A stretch of DNA of 64,000 nucleotides from positions 33,460 to 97,459 of IMG/VR virus record IMGVR_UViG_3300025127_007327; one strand, given 5' to 3'. Source of the stretch: a virus. Below are positions 36,747 through 46,368 of the stretch, piece after piece. Within the stretch, counting starts at the first letter, position 1, and the number at the start of each line of letters is the position of its first letter. The translations under genes were made by a program, and so were the position numbers. The notes beneath the pieces are model-generated. The model was given only the letters and a program-made list of their open reading frames with translations, was not told where the DNA came from and made no database searches.

Positions 36747-37814
36747 ATGTCATTTTCATATGAAATAAATGATTTTTTTATTTATTCTGGATTTAATGCC
36801 AACATTGCCCAAATAGATTCAAGTGTAGAATCTTTTGACCCAGAAGCGCCGGTGTTCGGTGTCCCCGGATACCTTAGTTCATTTTTGAGTAGTGATATGT
36901 TGCCGTACCCGATGTATACATTAACAGGGCTTTCTAATTTAAACACTGAACTTAGGTTACAAATGCGTAAAAGAAGTGAAGGATACACAAGACTAAGACA
37001 AACTGGTGTTTTAAGAGATTTGCCACCCATGGACGATTTTGGATTTTTAGATAAAGATAAATATTTTTCACAAACTGTACAAAGGACTGCTTATAACTAT
37101 AATTCTGCTGGTGAGTTCATAAATAGATTACCCTCAGATCCTTTAAAGCCGGTTAATGATCTTATTGGTCCTATAGAAAATTTAGAAAGTTTTTTTAATG
37201 AATATAAAAACTATAATTTTACTACTATTTTTAATGTAGTTGAAACTGCTGCAGTTATTGAACCAGATTCCACGAGCAGTATAATTGATAATGAAATAGT
37301 TGAAGTATTGAGTTTCGTAAGTCTAAATAATCTTAAGTTATATGATGAGATTTTAGATAGTAATCTTAATATTATGGATCCATATGGTACGGCCTTACAA
37401 GAAGCATCAAAACATATTCCACAAATCATTCCCAATGATATATCAGATATTGATGATGATTCCGGTATAGTTTTTAGTGTCTCCCTAGCATTTTTTAATT
37501 ACTACTATACAACTTACACAGGTGTAAAAGAAGATTTAGAAAATCGATATCATTTACGTGAAAAAAATTCTGCTCTTTTTGAAAATTTATTGGTTGAAAA
37601 AAATAAACAATATTCCCAATTTTTAGAGAATTTTTTAAACGTTGAAAAAGCATATCGTGTCAAAATTCAATTATCTCCTGATCTAGATATGAAAAAATTA
37701 TCACTTTATGGTACAATGGATGAAGGGACTTCAACGCCTGAGTCCACTACAAGCACCAGCGTGACATCAACAGGAATGTCCAGTGGTGGTGGTACCGGAG
37801 GATATAGTTATTAA
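36747..37814 (+). CDS. Hypothetical virion-region protein with Ser/Thr/Gly tail
   Basis: A 355-residue, mainly helical, acidic protein. Residues about 285-310 look like a short coiled coil (HLREKNSALFENLLVEKNK). The final 30 residues are Ser/Thr/Gly repeats typical of flexible structural tails. It starts at once after the preceding stop and overlaps the next gene by one base (TTAATGG), so these three genes are probably translated together. No function recognised. Confidence 0.55.
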   Translation: MSFSYEINDFFIYSGFNANIAQIDSSVESFDPEAPVFGVPGYLSSFLSSDMLPYPMYTLTGLSNLNTELRLQMRKRSEGYTRLRQTGVLRDLPPMDDFGFLDKDKYFSQTVQRTAYNYNSAGEFINRLPSDPLKPVNDLIGPIENLESFFNEYKNYNFTTIFNVVETAAVIEPDSTSSIIDNEIVEVLSFVSLNNLKLYDEILDSNLNIMDPYGTALQEASKHIPQIIPNDISDIDDDSGIVFSVSLAFFNYYYTTYTGVKEDLENRYHLREKNSALFENLLVEKNKQYSQFLENFLNVEKAYRVKIQLSPDLDMKKLSLYGTMDEGTSTPESTTSTSVTSTGMSSGGGTGGYSY

Positions 37815-40800
37815 TGGCTAAAATTAAGTTCTTTTCAACTGACATGATGATGAATGGGGATCCACTTAGAACTGAAATAGGAAATTATTTTTCTATAAGT
37901 CAGATCGAAGATTCAACGTTTAAGCGCATTCAGCCCGAATTAAAATTAGAAACTGAAAGTGTTACGGATCTTAGAGGTTTTAGAGTAAAAAGAGCACAAA
38001 CTAATTCTGATAAAATTGAATTTATTCAAACAAATCCGGTAAATATTCGGCCGGTAAACTCAAATTTATATACTCCAAATTTTATAATTCCTTTTAGACT
38101 TTATGCAAATCGCGATGGGGCAGTGTTTGGAGATACAGATTGGCTACAATTCTTTACAGGTGGCTCAATCGCAGATAAAAATTATAAAAATTTAATTAAT
38201 ACTGAAACAGTATTTTATGATACTACTTTTGACACGGACATATTTGATAAATTTAGAAATATTAAAACTATCGAGTATTATGATTTTGATGATGGAACTT
38301 TTGATGAAGATCCGCTGCTGCCATGTTCTATCGTGACAAATTATTTAGATTACGATGATTTAGTTCAAAGCTATCAGAATTGGTCTAGTGGTCTACAATC
38401 TGAACTTTTGATTCCTAATATTAACATTATTAGTGAATATGTTTATTCTCTATCTGTATCTGATTCTGTTAGAGGAACTGAAGAAATTCAACAAGGTTTT
38501 TCTAAAAACAAAGCAAAGTTAATTAATTATCATTTCCCAGATGATGACTATTATGTGAGCTTATCTAAAAATCAATACTTTGGAAATTTTTTCATTAATT
38601 ATCAGCCTATAGTAAACATTAATGATGTTATCAGACACCAAGAAAACATAATTTTTGATCATCGCTACTTTGCTGATTATCAAGACGATATTACCTCCCT
38701 ATCGCCCGATGCAGAAGAAAGCACTGATTTAACAATTCAAACTCAACTGTCAACATTTTACAATGTTAATATTAATTTTAAAAGACATATAAATTCATTT
38801 GGAGGAGCTTTCACCACTGAATATGATTTTACAAGAATAAATGGTGATTTTCCTCCTGTATTAAAAGAATCATCTATTTGTGAACAAATTCAAGAGCACA
38901 ATTTTTCTTCCAAATTTTTAGAACTACTTAAAGATATTGATGAAGGCAGTATACCTCAATTGATGCAAAAAGAAAGGAGATTTAATTATGAATATAAATT
39001 TCCTAAACCAAAATATGATACTTCGGGTGATTATGAATTTAGTGAATTAATTTATGATACACCGAATACTCCAATAAAATTAAAAAGTCTAAATATGTTA
39101 AATATGCTAGCATATGCATACAATAATCCAGAAGCTGGTCTAAATGATAATTATACTTTTATGGGATTTAATCATCCTGAACAAGTGGCTACTTTTTCAA
39201 ATGATACACTTTATAGAACTTTAAACGCACAAAATACATCAAAAGTTATAGATTCTATTATAGATCTAATGAATAGTTATTTTTCTGATTTATCTAATGT
39301 ATTACCCGGCGCTACAACTATAGAGGAGGTAACTGATTTAAGTGACGATATAATTGAAAGAATTTATGGTTCAACTTATAAATTTACTGAAGTCTTAGCT
39401 TATAAAATAGAAAAAATTGGTGGACCTATAGACAACGATAATAGTGAACAAAATATAATCCAAAAATTCTGGGTCTTTAATTCAACTGATGCTCCAGATA
39501 ATATTTCAATTATGGATAGCCAAGTAAAGTATGGAGAAAACTACACGTATAAAATATCTGCTTATGTTTGTGTAATGAGTCATAAATACAAATACGGAGA
39601 TTTTAGACTTACTAAACAAATAGGCACTGATAATTTGACTCTTGAGGGCTTCCCAATCGGTGGAGACATAGAATACTGCGTAGAATTTTACGATCCTATT
39701 ACTAAAGAAAGAATGAACCAAATTTTTCAAGCTTCGACTGACGCGGAAGCGCTTGGTCTTATAGGTTCCCTCACCTCTGGACCCGGCAGCTTGGATGCAA
39801 CAACCTTGTCAGTATTCAATCAATTCGCAAACTTATCTGCGGATATTTCTGAATATCCACAATTAGCTGAGTTTAATATGTACCTTGAGCCATGTTTAGA
39901 AATTTTAGAAATACCATTACTAACCAAAGATGTAAAAGTTTTAGATAATCCACCAAATCAAATAAATGTGGTGCCATTTCATTTTATTGACACATCTAAT
40001 AGAGTTGGATTCAAAATCGGACAAGATAGCTTTATTTCCAAACCTTTCCCAACATTAATAACAGGCGCTGATTTAGCTCTAAAAAATGATTATTTAAAAT
40101 CCAAAGAGCTAATCCCAATTCAAAATATTAATAAAATGTCTGAATCCCCAGCACGTTTTATTGAAATGTATAGAATAAAGGAAAAGCCTAATTCATTTGC
40201 GGACTTTAGTAATGAATCTTTAGCAGAAGGTGGATTAGTTTCTAGAATTGATTTAAGAATTCCTGATGACATATATAATTATTCTGATTTTATTGTTAGT
40301 GATCAAATACTAACTAATACAAAATATTACTATGTCTTTAGATTAATTAATGAAAATGGTCTTTATGGTCCTTTATCTCAAATAATTGAATGTGAACTGA
40401 TAAATGATGGTGGATATGTTTACGCTTTGTTCGACACAGTTGATTCTTCAGAATTTAATCCCGATAAAACTACAAAAACAACTACATCATTTAAAAAAAT
40501 AATGCAACTTGAACCTAACATTGATCAAATGGTTTTTGATTTATCAGATGTAGACCTTAATGATTTAGCTAAAAATCAAATTTCTAATGTTAAAGTTGGC
40601 ATATCTGATAATAAAATATGGAACGAAGATTCTTCAACAGGTGGAAAAAAGTTTAAAATCAGACTTACATCTAAAAAAACCTCTAAAAAGTTAGATTTAA
40701 ATGTTAGATTCAATTTAAGAGATAGAGACTTGACTAAAACTATACATGATTTGCCCGTGTTTGATGCTGAGCCTGTCCCCGGTGCAACTGTGCCCTTTGA

Positions 40801-40843
40801 TCCAAGTTTAGATAAACCACCGAGTGAGGAGGAAGTTGGATAA
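37814..40843 (+). CDS. Large (1009 aa) virion protein, FN3-like parts
   Basis: A 1009-residue protein of the tail block. The centre and C-terminal third contain beta-sandwich patterns of FN3 type, for example VKYGENYTYKISAYVCV near residue 575 and TNTKYYYVFRLINENGLYGPLS near 835. The last 50 residues are proline-rich and acidic. No enzymatic motif was seen. Such proteins often act as tail or fibre connectors, which is inference from position. Confidence 0.6.
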   Translation: MAKIKFFSTDMMMNGDPLRTEIGNYFSISQIEDSTFKRIQPELKLETESVTDLRGFRVKRAQTNSDKIEFIQTNPVNIRPVNSNLYTPNFIIPFRLYANRDGAVFGDTDWLQFFTGGSIADKNYKNLINTETVFYDTTFDTDIFDKFRNIKTIEYYDFDDGTFDEDPLLPCSIVTNYLDYDDLVQSYQNWSSGLQSELLIPNINIISEYVYSLSVSDSVRGTEEIQQGFSKNKAKLINYHFPDDDYYVSLSKNQYFGNFFINYQPIVNINDVIRHQENIIFDHRYFADYQDDITSLSPDAEESTDLTIQTQLSTFYNVNINFKRHINSFGGAFTTEYDFTRINGDFPPVLKESSICEQIQEHNFSSKFLELLKDIDEGSIPQLMQKERRFNYEYKFPKPKYDTSGDYEFSELIYDTPNTPIKLKSLNMLNMLAYAYNNPEAGLNDNYTFMGFNHPEQVATFSNDTLYRTLNAQNTSKVIDSIIDLMNSYFSDLSNVLPGATTIEEVTDLSDDIIERIYGSTYKFTEVLAYKIEKIGGPIDNDNSEQNIIQKFWVFNSTDAPDNISIMDSQVKYGENYTYKISAYVCVMSHKYKYGDFRLTKQIGTDNLTLEGFPIGGDIEYCVEFYDPITKERMNQIFQASTDAEALGLIGSLTSGPGSLDATTLSVFNQFANLSADISEYPQLAEFNMYLEPCLEILEIPLLTKDVKVLDNPPNQINVVPFHFIDTSNRVGFKIGQDSFISKPFPTLITGADLALKNDYLKSKELIPIQNINKMSESPARFIEMYRIKEKPNSFADFSNESLAEGGLVSRIDLRIPDDIYNYSDFIVSDQILTNTKYYYVFRLINENGLYGPLSQIIECELINDGGYVYALFDTVDSSEFNPDKTTKTTTSFKKIMQLEPNIDQMVFDLSDVDLNDLAKNQISNVKVGISDNKIWNEDSSTGGKKFKIRLTSKKTSKKLDLNVRFNLRDRDLTKTIHDLPVFDAEPVPGATVPFDPSLDKPPSEEEVG

Positions 40844-40874
40844 GTTTAGAATAAACATTATCACTATTTAAATT

Positions 40875-41957
40875 ATGGCATATCAAAAAACAAGCGACAC
40901 TATTTTAATCACCGCCACCTTAACAGATAAAGGCAAAAAACTTTTATCTAGAGGTAAATTTAAAGTTGCTAAATTTGCTTTAGGTGATGATGAAATTGAT
41001 TATGAGCTATTCAGAGGTGAAAGTGCTGATGATGTAACCTACTTCCCAGCGCTTTTGAATACTGAGATTATGGAAGCATTTAAAGATAAAAATAAAAATT
41101 TACAATTCGGATTGAATTCATTTGATGCAGGTATATTATATTTAACGAAAGAAGAAATTGATCAATTTAATGATGAGGGTAAGGCTTTACATGCGCTGAT
41201 TGAATACTTGCCGATTCTTACTAAAAACACTAAAACACAATACGCACCAACAACAAGGGTTGACAAATATTATTTATCTGTAAATGATGAAACAACAAAA
41301 ATTATTAATGATGGTTTACCTAATTTTAATTTTTTACAAACAAATAATTTTGATTTAACAAAAATTATTGTTGAGTCTGGAATTTTTGTATTTGATAGTG
41401 ATGCTGTGCCATTTCCGTCTTTGGATAATAGAGAACAATTAATCGTTAAGAAGTTTTTGCTTGATAACGATTTTCTCATTCAGGCGGATAATAGGTTTAT
41501 ATCTAGTATTATTAACATGAATACAAATTCAAAATTTGAAAACTTTGCTAGTGGTGAAAAAATCGTCAATTTCAAAACAGGTATTGAAACTGTCGCTGTA
41601 TCAATTGAATCAGAATTTGAATATTTTGCATCTTATTTTTTGAGATCAATTCCAAACATGGTAGCGGATTATGATATTACTACGCCAGAATCCATTAGCA
41701 CAAATATATCTAATTTGAACGGTCCCAGAGGCTCTGTAGTATCATTTAATCCAGTTGTGGATAACGAACTTAAAGTAAATTCTACTGGAACAAGAGATGT
41801 AAGATTTACTAATTTTGGAGTTACAGATAACACACTATTTAGCGAATTAGCAAGTAGTAAGTTCGATTATATAGACACGACTATTTATGTTATGGGAGTT
41901 ACTAGTAACGCGAGATTACAAATACCTATAAGAATTGTAAGATATGCGGGTACTTAA
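40875..41957 (+). CDS. Virion protein, ALGDDEI family, copy 1
   Basis: A 360-residue structural protein. The N-terminal domain reads TLTDKGKKLLSRGKFKVAKFALGDDEIDYELF and is closely matched by the next gene (TEVGRKRMANGNF … KFALGDDEINYKSY). The C-terminus also corresponds (YIDTTIYVMGVT … QIPIRIV against FIDTNVLVVGST … QLPIRII), so the two are full-length paralogues. The position in the late tail block suggests a repeated tail, tube or fibre subunit. Function unknown. Confidence 0.65.
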   Translation: MAYQKTSDTILITATLTDKGKKLLSRGKFKVAKFALGDDEIDYELFRGESADDVTYFPALLNTEIMEAFKDKNKNLQFGLNSFDAGILYLTKEEIDQFNDEGKALHALIEYLPILTKNTKTQYAPTTRVDKYYLSVNDETTKIINDGLPNFNFLQTNNFDLTKIIVESGIFVFDSDAVPFPSLDNREQLIVKKFLLDNDFLIQADNRFISSIINMNTNSKFENFASGEKIVNFKTGIETVAVSIESEFEYFASYFLRSIPNMVADYDITTPESISTNISNLNGPRGSVVSFNPVVDNELKVNSTGTRDVRFTNFGVTDNTLFSELASSKFDYIDTTIYVMGVTSNARLQIPIRIVRYAGT

Positions 41958-41966
41958 TTTGATAAA

Positions 41967-41983
41967 ACAATAATTATTATTGT
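41967..41983. repeat. Intergenic AT-rich palindrome
   Basis: A perfect inverted repeat, ACAATAAT-T-ATTATTGT, lies in the 73-base gap between the two paralogous virion genes. The arms are pure A/T apart from one pair and the centre is one base, so it is a poor hairpin and not a convincing terminator. It could be a protein-binding site or chance in AT-rich DNA. Confidence 0.35.
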
Positions 41984-42030
41984 ATTCTCCTGCACAAAAC
42001 AACTAATTATTTTAACAAAGAGGAAAATAA

Positions 42031-43017
42031 ATGGCTTTTTTAGATAATTCTGGCGACATCATCCTTGATGCGGTATTGACTGAGGTCGGAAGAAAAAGAA
42101 TGGCAAACGGAAACTTTAGAATTTCCAAGTTTGCATTAGGCGATGATGAAATCAACTATAAGAGTTATAATAAAAATCACCGCTCCGGGTCTGCTTACTA
42201 CGATTTAGAAATTTTACAAACACCCATTTTTGAGGCTTCAACTGGAACTAACGCTGCGATTAATAATGGCTTGTTGTCTATTAATAACCCATCATTATTG
42301 TATTTGCCGACAATTAAAAGAAACGATCTTGTCACAAATTCAGCGGTCACTGTTAATAATGTTTACTATCTCGCACTCAATGATGGTGTGACCGCTGACG
42401 CTCTTGTTGCAGCTTTTGGTGGCAAAACTGGCGGAGGACCACGAAAGGTCTTACGTGCAGGAAAAAGAGACGGAACCGCTATTGTGTTAGAAACTGGTCT
42501 TGAAACGCAAGAGATTGCTGCAACTAGAACTAACAAAACAACATTTATTACCTCTAATGGTTTACAAGAATCTTCGTTTGATGTTTCTGTTGATGAAAGA
42601 TTTATATCATCAGTTTTAGGACCGGGTACTGGCACACTTTTTAACAATGGTGGAGCCTCCGGTGAATCACAAGTTAGATTTTCTTTAAATACATTGCCAG
42701 CTTCTAGACCAGATAGAGATCTCAAAAATTATGTAAAAGCTTCTGTGAGCGCAGTAAATAACGGTGTCGAAAAAAGACTTACAGATAGCAAAGCCGATAC
42801 TTCTACATCTGTTATCTCTGGTCCAAGAGCTTCGGCCGTAATGCTTAATTTTGATGTTAGGTTACTTACAACAGATGATTTTACTCGATATGGAAAAACT
42901 GGTCAGTCTGTAGCAGGCGCAGCCGGTACTTATCGTTTTATCGATACCAATGTTTTAGTAGTTGGCTCTACTGGAACTACAGAACAATTACCAATTAGAA
43001 TTATACAAAAAGAATAA
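42031..43017 (+). CDS. Virion protein, ALGDDEI family, copy 2
   Basis: A 328-residue structural protein paralogous to the preceding gene along its whole length: N-terminal FALGDDEINY and C-terminal FIDTNVLVVGS plus QLPIRII. The middle is more diverged and richer in Gly/Thr. A strong ribosome-binding site (AAAGAGGA) and a 73-base leader suggest it is expressed more than its neighbours, consistent with a multi-copy virion subunit. Exact role unknown. Confidence 0.68.
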   Translation: MAFLDNSGDIILDAVLTEVGRKRMANGNFRISKFALGDDEINYKSYNKNHRSGSAYYDLEILQTPIFEASTGTNAAINNGLLSINNPSLLYLPTIKRNDLVTNSAVTVNNVYYLALNDGVTADALVAAFGGKTGGGPRKVLRAGKRDGTAIVLETGLETQEIAATRTNKTTFITSNGLQESSFDVSVDERFISSVLGPGTGTLFNNGGASGESQVRFSLNTLPASRPDRDLKNYVKASVSAVNNGVEKRLTDSKADTSTSVISGPRASAVMLNFDVRLLTTDDFTRYGKTGQSVAGAAGTYRFIDTNVLVVGSTGTTEQLPIRIIQKE

Positions 43018-43029
43018 CGGAGTTTATAA

Positions 43030-44091
43030 ATGCCAGTAAAAAGTTTTGAACCAATTAATCCATCAGCAGATGTTACCACTACAAGAACATTTCTCCATGA
43101 AGTGATTCCTATTACTGGTTCCATCATCAGTGGTACGTATTCAGATAATAACATCAAAAACTATACACATGGAATGTTTCAGAGTGTTTTTGATTATCCA
43201 TTCCTGAGTTCTTCAGCTAACCATATCTTTGATATAAGTATGGGCTATGCTGGTACCTCTGCAATTTCAGCATCAGCTAATGTGCAGGGTGTTAAAAAAG
43301 TTAACATGTATACGGAATTTGCACAAGTGCTTTTGGGATACACAGGCTCCGACAATTCCATTAGAGTTTTTGAATCAGACTTATTGCTCGATCAAACAGG
43401 ATCTATGCGTGAATGCTTTTTTGTTAACTTTTCCAGACTATTAACGAAAGATGAAATTAAGAAAAACTCATTTAGCATCACTCTAGGATCTGGTTCATAC
43501 GGCGGAAACTCAGCGCCCGGTAATGCAACCTTTTCTCCAACCGTTACCTTGCAAGATGCAAAGGCTCGAATTAATGGTGATGGCGTTACTAATACCGTTG
43601 GGGGTGATTATGGTGTACTTTTTTCTAACTCTGCTGGCACCGGCGACGGTCTTGGTGTAGTTTTCTATCAAGCAGGAATTGCAGTCATTACAGCTTCTGT
43701 TTTTGGAACTATGGCAGACTTTGCGAAACACCCAACTCACGGTAACCAAACAACCCAGCAAGCCTTTACTGGCTCATCTATGACTGGTTCAATTGAAGCC
43801 TTCCGCAGAAGAATACAAAACATTAGCTTCAATAACACAACTGAAGTTAACTCTACAATTTACTTCTGTCGAGCACCAGCTAATAAATTTAATTATAGTT
43901 CTAACCCAACGTATGTGTCAGGCAGTAAGATTAGAGTTAAGAACGTTGCATCTGATAATCCGGTGTCTTACGTAACAACCGTTGGGCTTTATAACTCTTC
44001 TAATGAATTGTTGGCAGTTGCAAAACTTTCAGAGCCTCTTAAGAAAAGTGTAGACAACGAGCTTACAATTAGAGTAAGATTGGACTACTAA
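43030..44091 (+). CDS. Virion protein with shared C-terminal domain
   Basis: A 353-residue structural protein. The last 80 residues (FNYSSNPTYVSGSKIRVKN … VGLYNSSNELLAVAKLSEPL … IRVRLDY) correspond to the end of the next gene (VNYSNNPTFIS … VAVYDEEKNLIGIATLADPI … FKLKMDL), so the pair share a domain. The N-terminal two-thirds differ. Located in the tail block with short gaps on both sides; tail or head-tail connector function is inferred, not shown. Confidence 0.62.
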   Translation: MPVKSFEPINPSADVTTTRTFLHEVIPITGSIISGTYSDNNIKNYTHGMFQSVFDYPFLSSSANHIFDISMGYAGTSAISASANVQGVKKVNMYTEFAQVLLGYTGSDNSIRVFESDLLLDQTGSMRECFFVNFSRLLTKDEIKKNSFSITLGSGSYGGNSAPGNATFSPTVTLQDAKARINGDGVTNTVGGDYGVLFSNSAGTGDGLGVVFYQAGIAVITASVFGTMADFAKHPTHGNQTTQQAFTGSSMTGSIEAFRRRIQNISFNNTTEVNSTIYFCRAPANKFNYSSNPTYVSGSKIRVKNVASDNPVSYVTTVGLYNSSNELLAVAKLSEPLKKSVDNELTIRVRLDY

Positions 44092-44092
44092 A

Positions 44093-45343
44093 ATGTCTTA
44101 CCGTAAGTTCGGTAAAAATGATGTTTTAATAAACACACTCAAAGCTAATCCTGAGAGTGAGTTTATAATTTACGATAGTAATATATTTTACAACGATAGA
44201 GTTGCTCAAGTAGGACAGTTCCAGTCGGCTTCTGCAAATCCCGGCAATATCTATATGACTCCATCAGGTCATATAAATTTGTATGAATATAATATTGACA
44301 GACTTAGCGGCTCTAATAACTTAATACTCCCTTACTTATCAAAAGATAGCACTCGTGTAAGTTTACACATGACCTCTTCTGCTTTTACTGTAGAAGAACT
44401 TGCAACTGAGTTTGCTTTTGGTGACAGAATTAATGGTGTTTATCCACAAAACACTAGTATACGCAGACAGTTTATTGCAACACCGTCTGGTAGTTGCGAT
44501 GCTCGTAGTAAAGCCACTTGTGGGCACAACATGTACTACTGGTCTTTACGGCCGCTACTTAATCACTATGGTACGCTAAGCGAACATTATAAGGTCACGT
44601 CTTCATTTGGAAACAAAGATGAGCAAAAAATAAATCTAATTCATATACCATCAATCTTTTATGGAAATAGAATTAAACCCGGTACTGTATCATTGCGTTG
44701 GCACGTAACAGGCACTTTGTTGGCTGAAATTACGGATAGCAAACAAAATGGTGAGCTTATACAAAACACTGCTGGTGCTAGCACAGGCTCTAACGTTAGC
44801 GCTGTTCAGGGTGTTGTTATGTATGATGAAGGGTTTATCATTTTAACTGGTTCAGAAAATTTATTTAAAAATTCAAAATTTGGTCTGGAAGCTGATGAAG
44901 CAGATCAATTTCCAAAGTGGATTTACTGGGGTGCTGGCGCAAGAGACGGCGTTACGACCACTAATACAAGCGCTACGTATAAGAACGCATCGTTTGCAAT
45001 GAGCTTTGAGGCAGAAACTACCACTGAAACAATTACAATGTATGCTAGAGCCCATAGGGGGCAAGTAAACTACTCTAATAACCCTACGTTTATTAGTTCT
45101 AGTCAACAACTAATTCAATTTACATCATCGCATGTATACGAAGAGAATCAAGAAAGACTATTAAAAAACATTGTTTCGTCCAGCCACATTGGATATAATG
45201 AAAAATTCAGAAGACAAGTTTACATTTCTAAGGTTGCGGTGTATGATGAAGAAAAAAATCTTATTGGTATTGCAACATTAGCTGATCCGATATTAAAAGA
45301 TGAAGATCAAGATTATGTTTTTAAACTAAAAATGGATTTATAG
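44093..45343 (+). CDS. Virion protein sharing C-terminal domain with preceding gene
   Basis: A 416-residue protein following the previous stop with one base between. The N-terminal part begins YRKFGKNDVLINTLKANPE and contains CDARSKATCGHNMYYW, a cysteine/histidine-containing stretch. The C-terminal 85 residues resemble the end of the preceding protein. No enzymatic motif. A tail structural role is inferred from location. Confidence 0.62.
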   Translation: MSYRKFGKNDVLINTLKANPESEFIIYDSNIFYNDRVAQVGQFQSASANPGNIYMTPSGHINLYEYNIDRLSGSNNLILPYLSKDSTRVSLHMTSSAFTVEELATEFAFGDRINGVYPQNTSIRRQFIATPSGSCDARSKATCGHNMYYWSLRPLLNHYGTLSEHYKVTSSFGNKDEQKINLIHIPSIFYGNRIKPGTVSLRWHVTGTLLAEITDSKQNGELIQNTAGASTGSNVSAVQGVVMYDEGFIILTGSENLFKNSKFGLEADEADQFPKWIYWGAGARDGVTTTNTSATYKNASFAMSFEAETTTETITMYARAHRGQVNYSNNPTFISSSQQLIQFTSSHVYEENQERLLKNIVSSSHIGYNEKFRRQVYISKVAVYDEEKNLIGIATLADPILKDEDQDYVFKLKMDL

Positions 45344-45355
45344 TATAATAACAAC

Positions 45356-45916
45356 ATGATTTTAGGCGTAGATGTATCAACCAGCATTACTGGTTTTGCA
45401 GTTGTATCCGATGGACAATTGCTTTATTATGATTCAATTGATTTGAGAAGACATAAAAATATTTTTGACAAAACAATTGCAATTAAAGAAAAGATATTAG
45501 ACTTGTACGAGATGTATCAGTTAAATAATGATGATAGCTCTTCAGCAGGATTTGGCGACTCTAAGTTTCCTATTGAACACATATACATTGAACAGCCATT
45601 TACGTTCTTTAATTCAGGTGGCTCCTCCGCTAAAACGATGGCTGCACTACAAAAATTTAATGGTATTGTGTCGTGGTTATTGTTTGAAGTATTTGAAATA
45701 CGTCCAGAGTTTATTGGAGCTACTGCTGCCAGAAAGCAAGCAGGAATAAAAGTGCCTCGCGGACAAAAAGCAAAACAAGTTGTTTTACAGCATTTACTTG
45801 ACACTGAGCCAGCTTTTACAATAGAATATACTAGACATGGAAATCCTAAGCCTGAAAGTTATGATAGGGCTGATGCAATAGTAATTGCGAAGGCAGGATG
45901 GGAAATAGAAAAGTAA
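45356..45916 (+). CDS. RuvC-like Holliday junction endonuclease
   Basis: A 186-residue protein with an RNase H-like fold of the RuvC type, which cuts four-way DNA junctions. The N-terminal strand ILGVDVSTSITGFAV carries Asp6; IYIEQPF carries the glutamate at about residue 80; and the C-terminal YDRADAIVIAKAG supplies the last acidic pair. Length matches bacterial RuvC (about 170). In T4-like phages junction resolution is needed before packaging; here it would substitute for endonuclease VII. It lies between virion genes, with AT-rich TATAATAA just upstream. Confidence 0.87.
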   Translation: MILGVDVSTSITGFAVVSDGQLLYYDSIDLRRHKNIFDKTIAIKEKILDLYEMYQLNNDDSSSAGFGDSKFPIEHIYIEQPFTFFNSGGSSAKTMAALQKFNGIVSWLLFEVFEIRPEFIGATAARKQAGIKVPRGQKAKQVVLQHLLDTEPAFTIEYTRHGNPKPESYDRADAIVIAKAGWEIEK

Positions 45917-45954
45917 CAACTATTTATATGTGCATATTCAAGGAGAACCATTAA

Positions 45955-46320
45955 ATGGCCGTCACAGTAACAAATCAATCAAACCCTTTAGGTAGCAAAA
46001 TCGTTCAAGATACAGGCGCTACCGGCACAGCAGTTAACAATACGACTGGTGCAAGTGGAACCTTGTTTATGGTAGAAATTGATAATTCTGGTTTTGGAAC
46101 AGCGGTATATTTCAAATTAGCAAATACAGCTAGCGCTACTGCCGGTACCACAGCAGCCGACATCGTTTTGCTTTGCCCAGCTTCCACAAAAAGAAGTTAT
46201 GTATTTCCAGAGGGTATAGCATTCTCTGCTGGCTTTAGTCATTGGTGTGTCACGGGTGCCGCACAAGATAATACATCAGTTCCCGGTACACCACCTACAG
46301 TTCGTTACGTCACTAGCTAA
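45955..46320 (+). CDS. Small virion-like beta protein
   Basis: A 121-residue, Thr/Ala/Gly-rich protein that looks like a single beta-sandwich domain (GTLFMVEIDNSGFGTAVYFKL, then RSYVFPEGIAFSAGFSHWCV). It has a strong ribosome-binding site (CAAGGAGAA). Size and composition fit a decoration or surface protein of the capsid or tail, but this is inference. It is followed by the primase promoter. Confidence 0.6.
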   Translation: MAVTVTNQSNPLGSKIVQDTGATGTAVNNTTGASGTLFMVEIDNSGFGTAVYFKLANTASATAGTTAADIVLLCPASTKRSYVFPEGIAFSAGFSHWCVTGAAQDNTSVPGTPPTVRYVTS

Positions 46321-46323
46321 TAC

Positions 46324-46352
46324 TTGACACGAATTACACAATGTGTTATTCT
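46324..46352 (+). promoter_or_regulatory. Consensus sigma-70 promoter upstream of primase
   Basis: A TTGACA -35 box (46324-46329) and a TATTCT -10 box (46347-46352) are separated by exactly 17 bases in the short gap before the primase gene. The spacer contains an imperfect inverted repeat, TTACAC-AAT-GTGTTA (46334-46348), that could be an operator. This looks like a promoter read by the unmodified host polymerase. Activity is inferred. Confidence 0.7.
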
Positions 46353-46368
46353 TAGTTCGTGAGGGATC

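Noticed and set aside
41967-41983. AT-rich perfect palindrome as a rho-independent terminator
   Set aside because: One-base centre, almost no G/C in the stem and no following T run; listed only as a repeat.
7690-42030. ATAATTATTA occurs in three intergenic gaps (7690, 36101, 41970) and could be a late promoter element
   Set aside because: Two of the three copies end only about 13-15 bases before the start codon, too close for a -10 element plus leader. Such words are expected by chance in AT-rich gaps.
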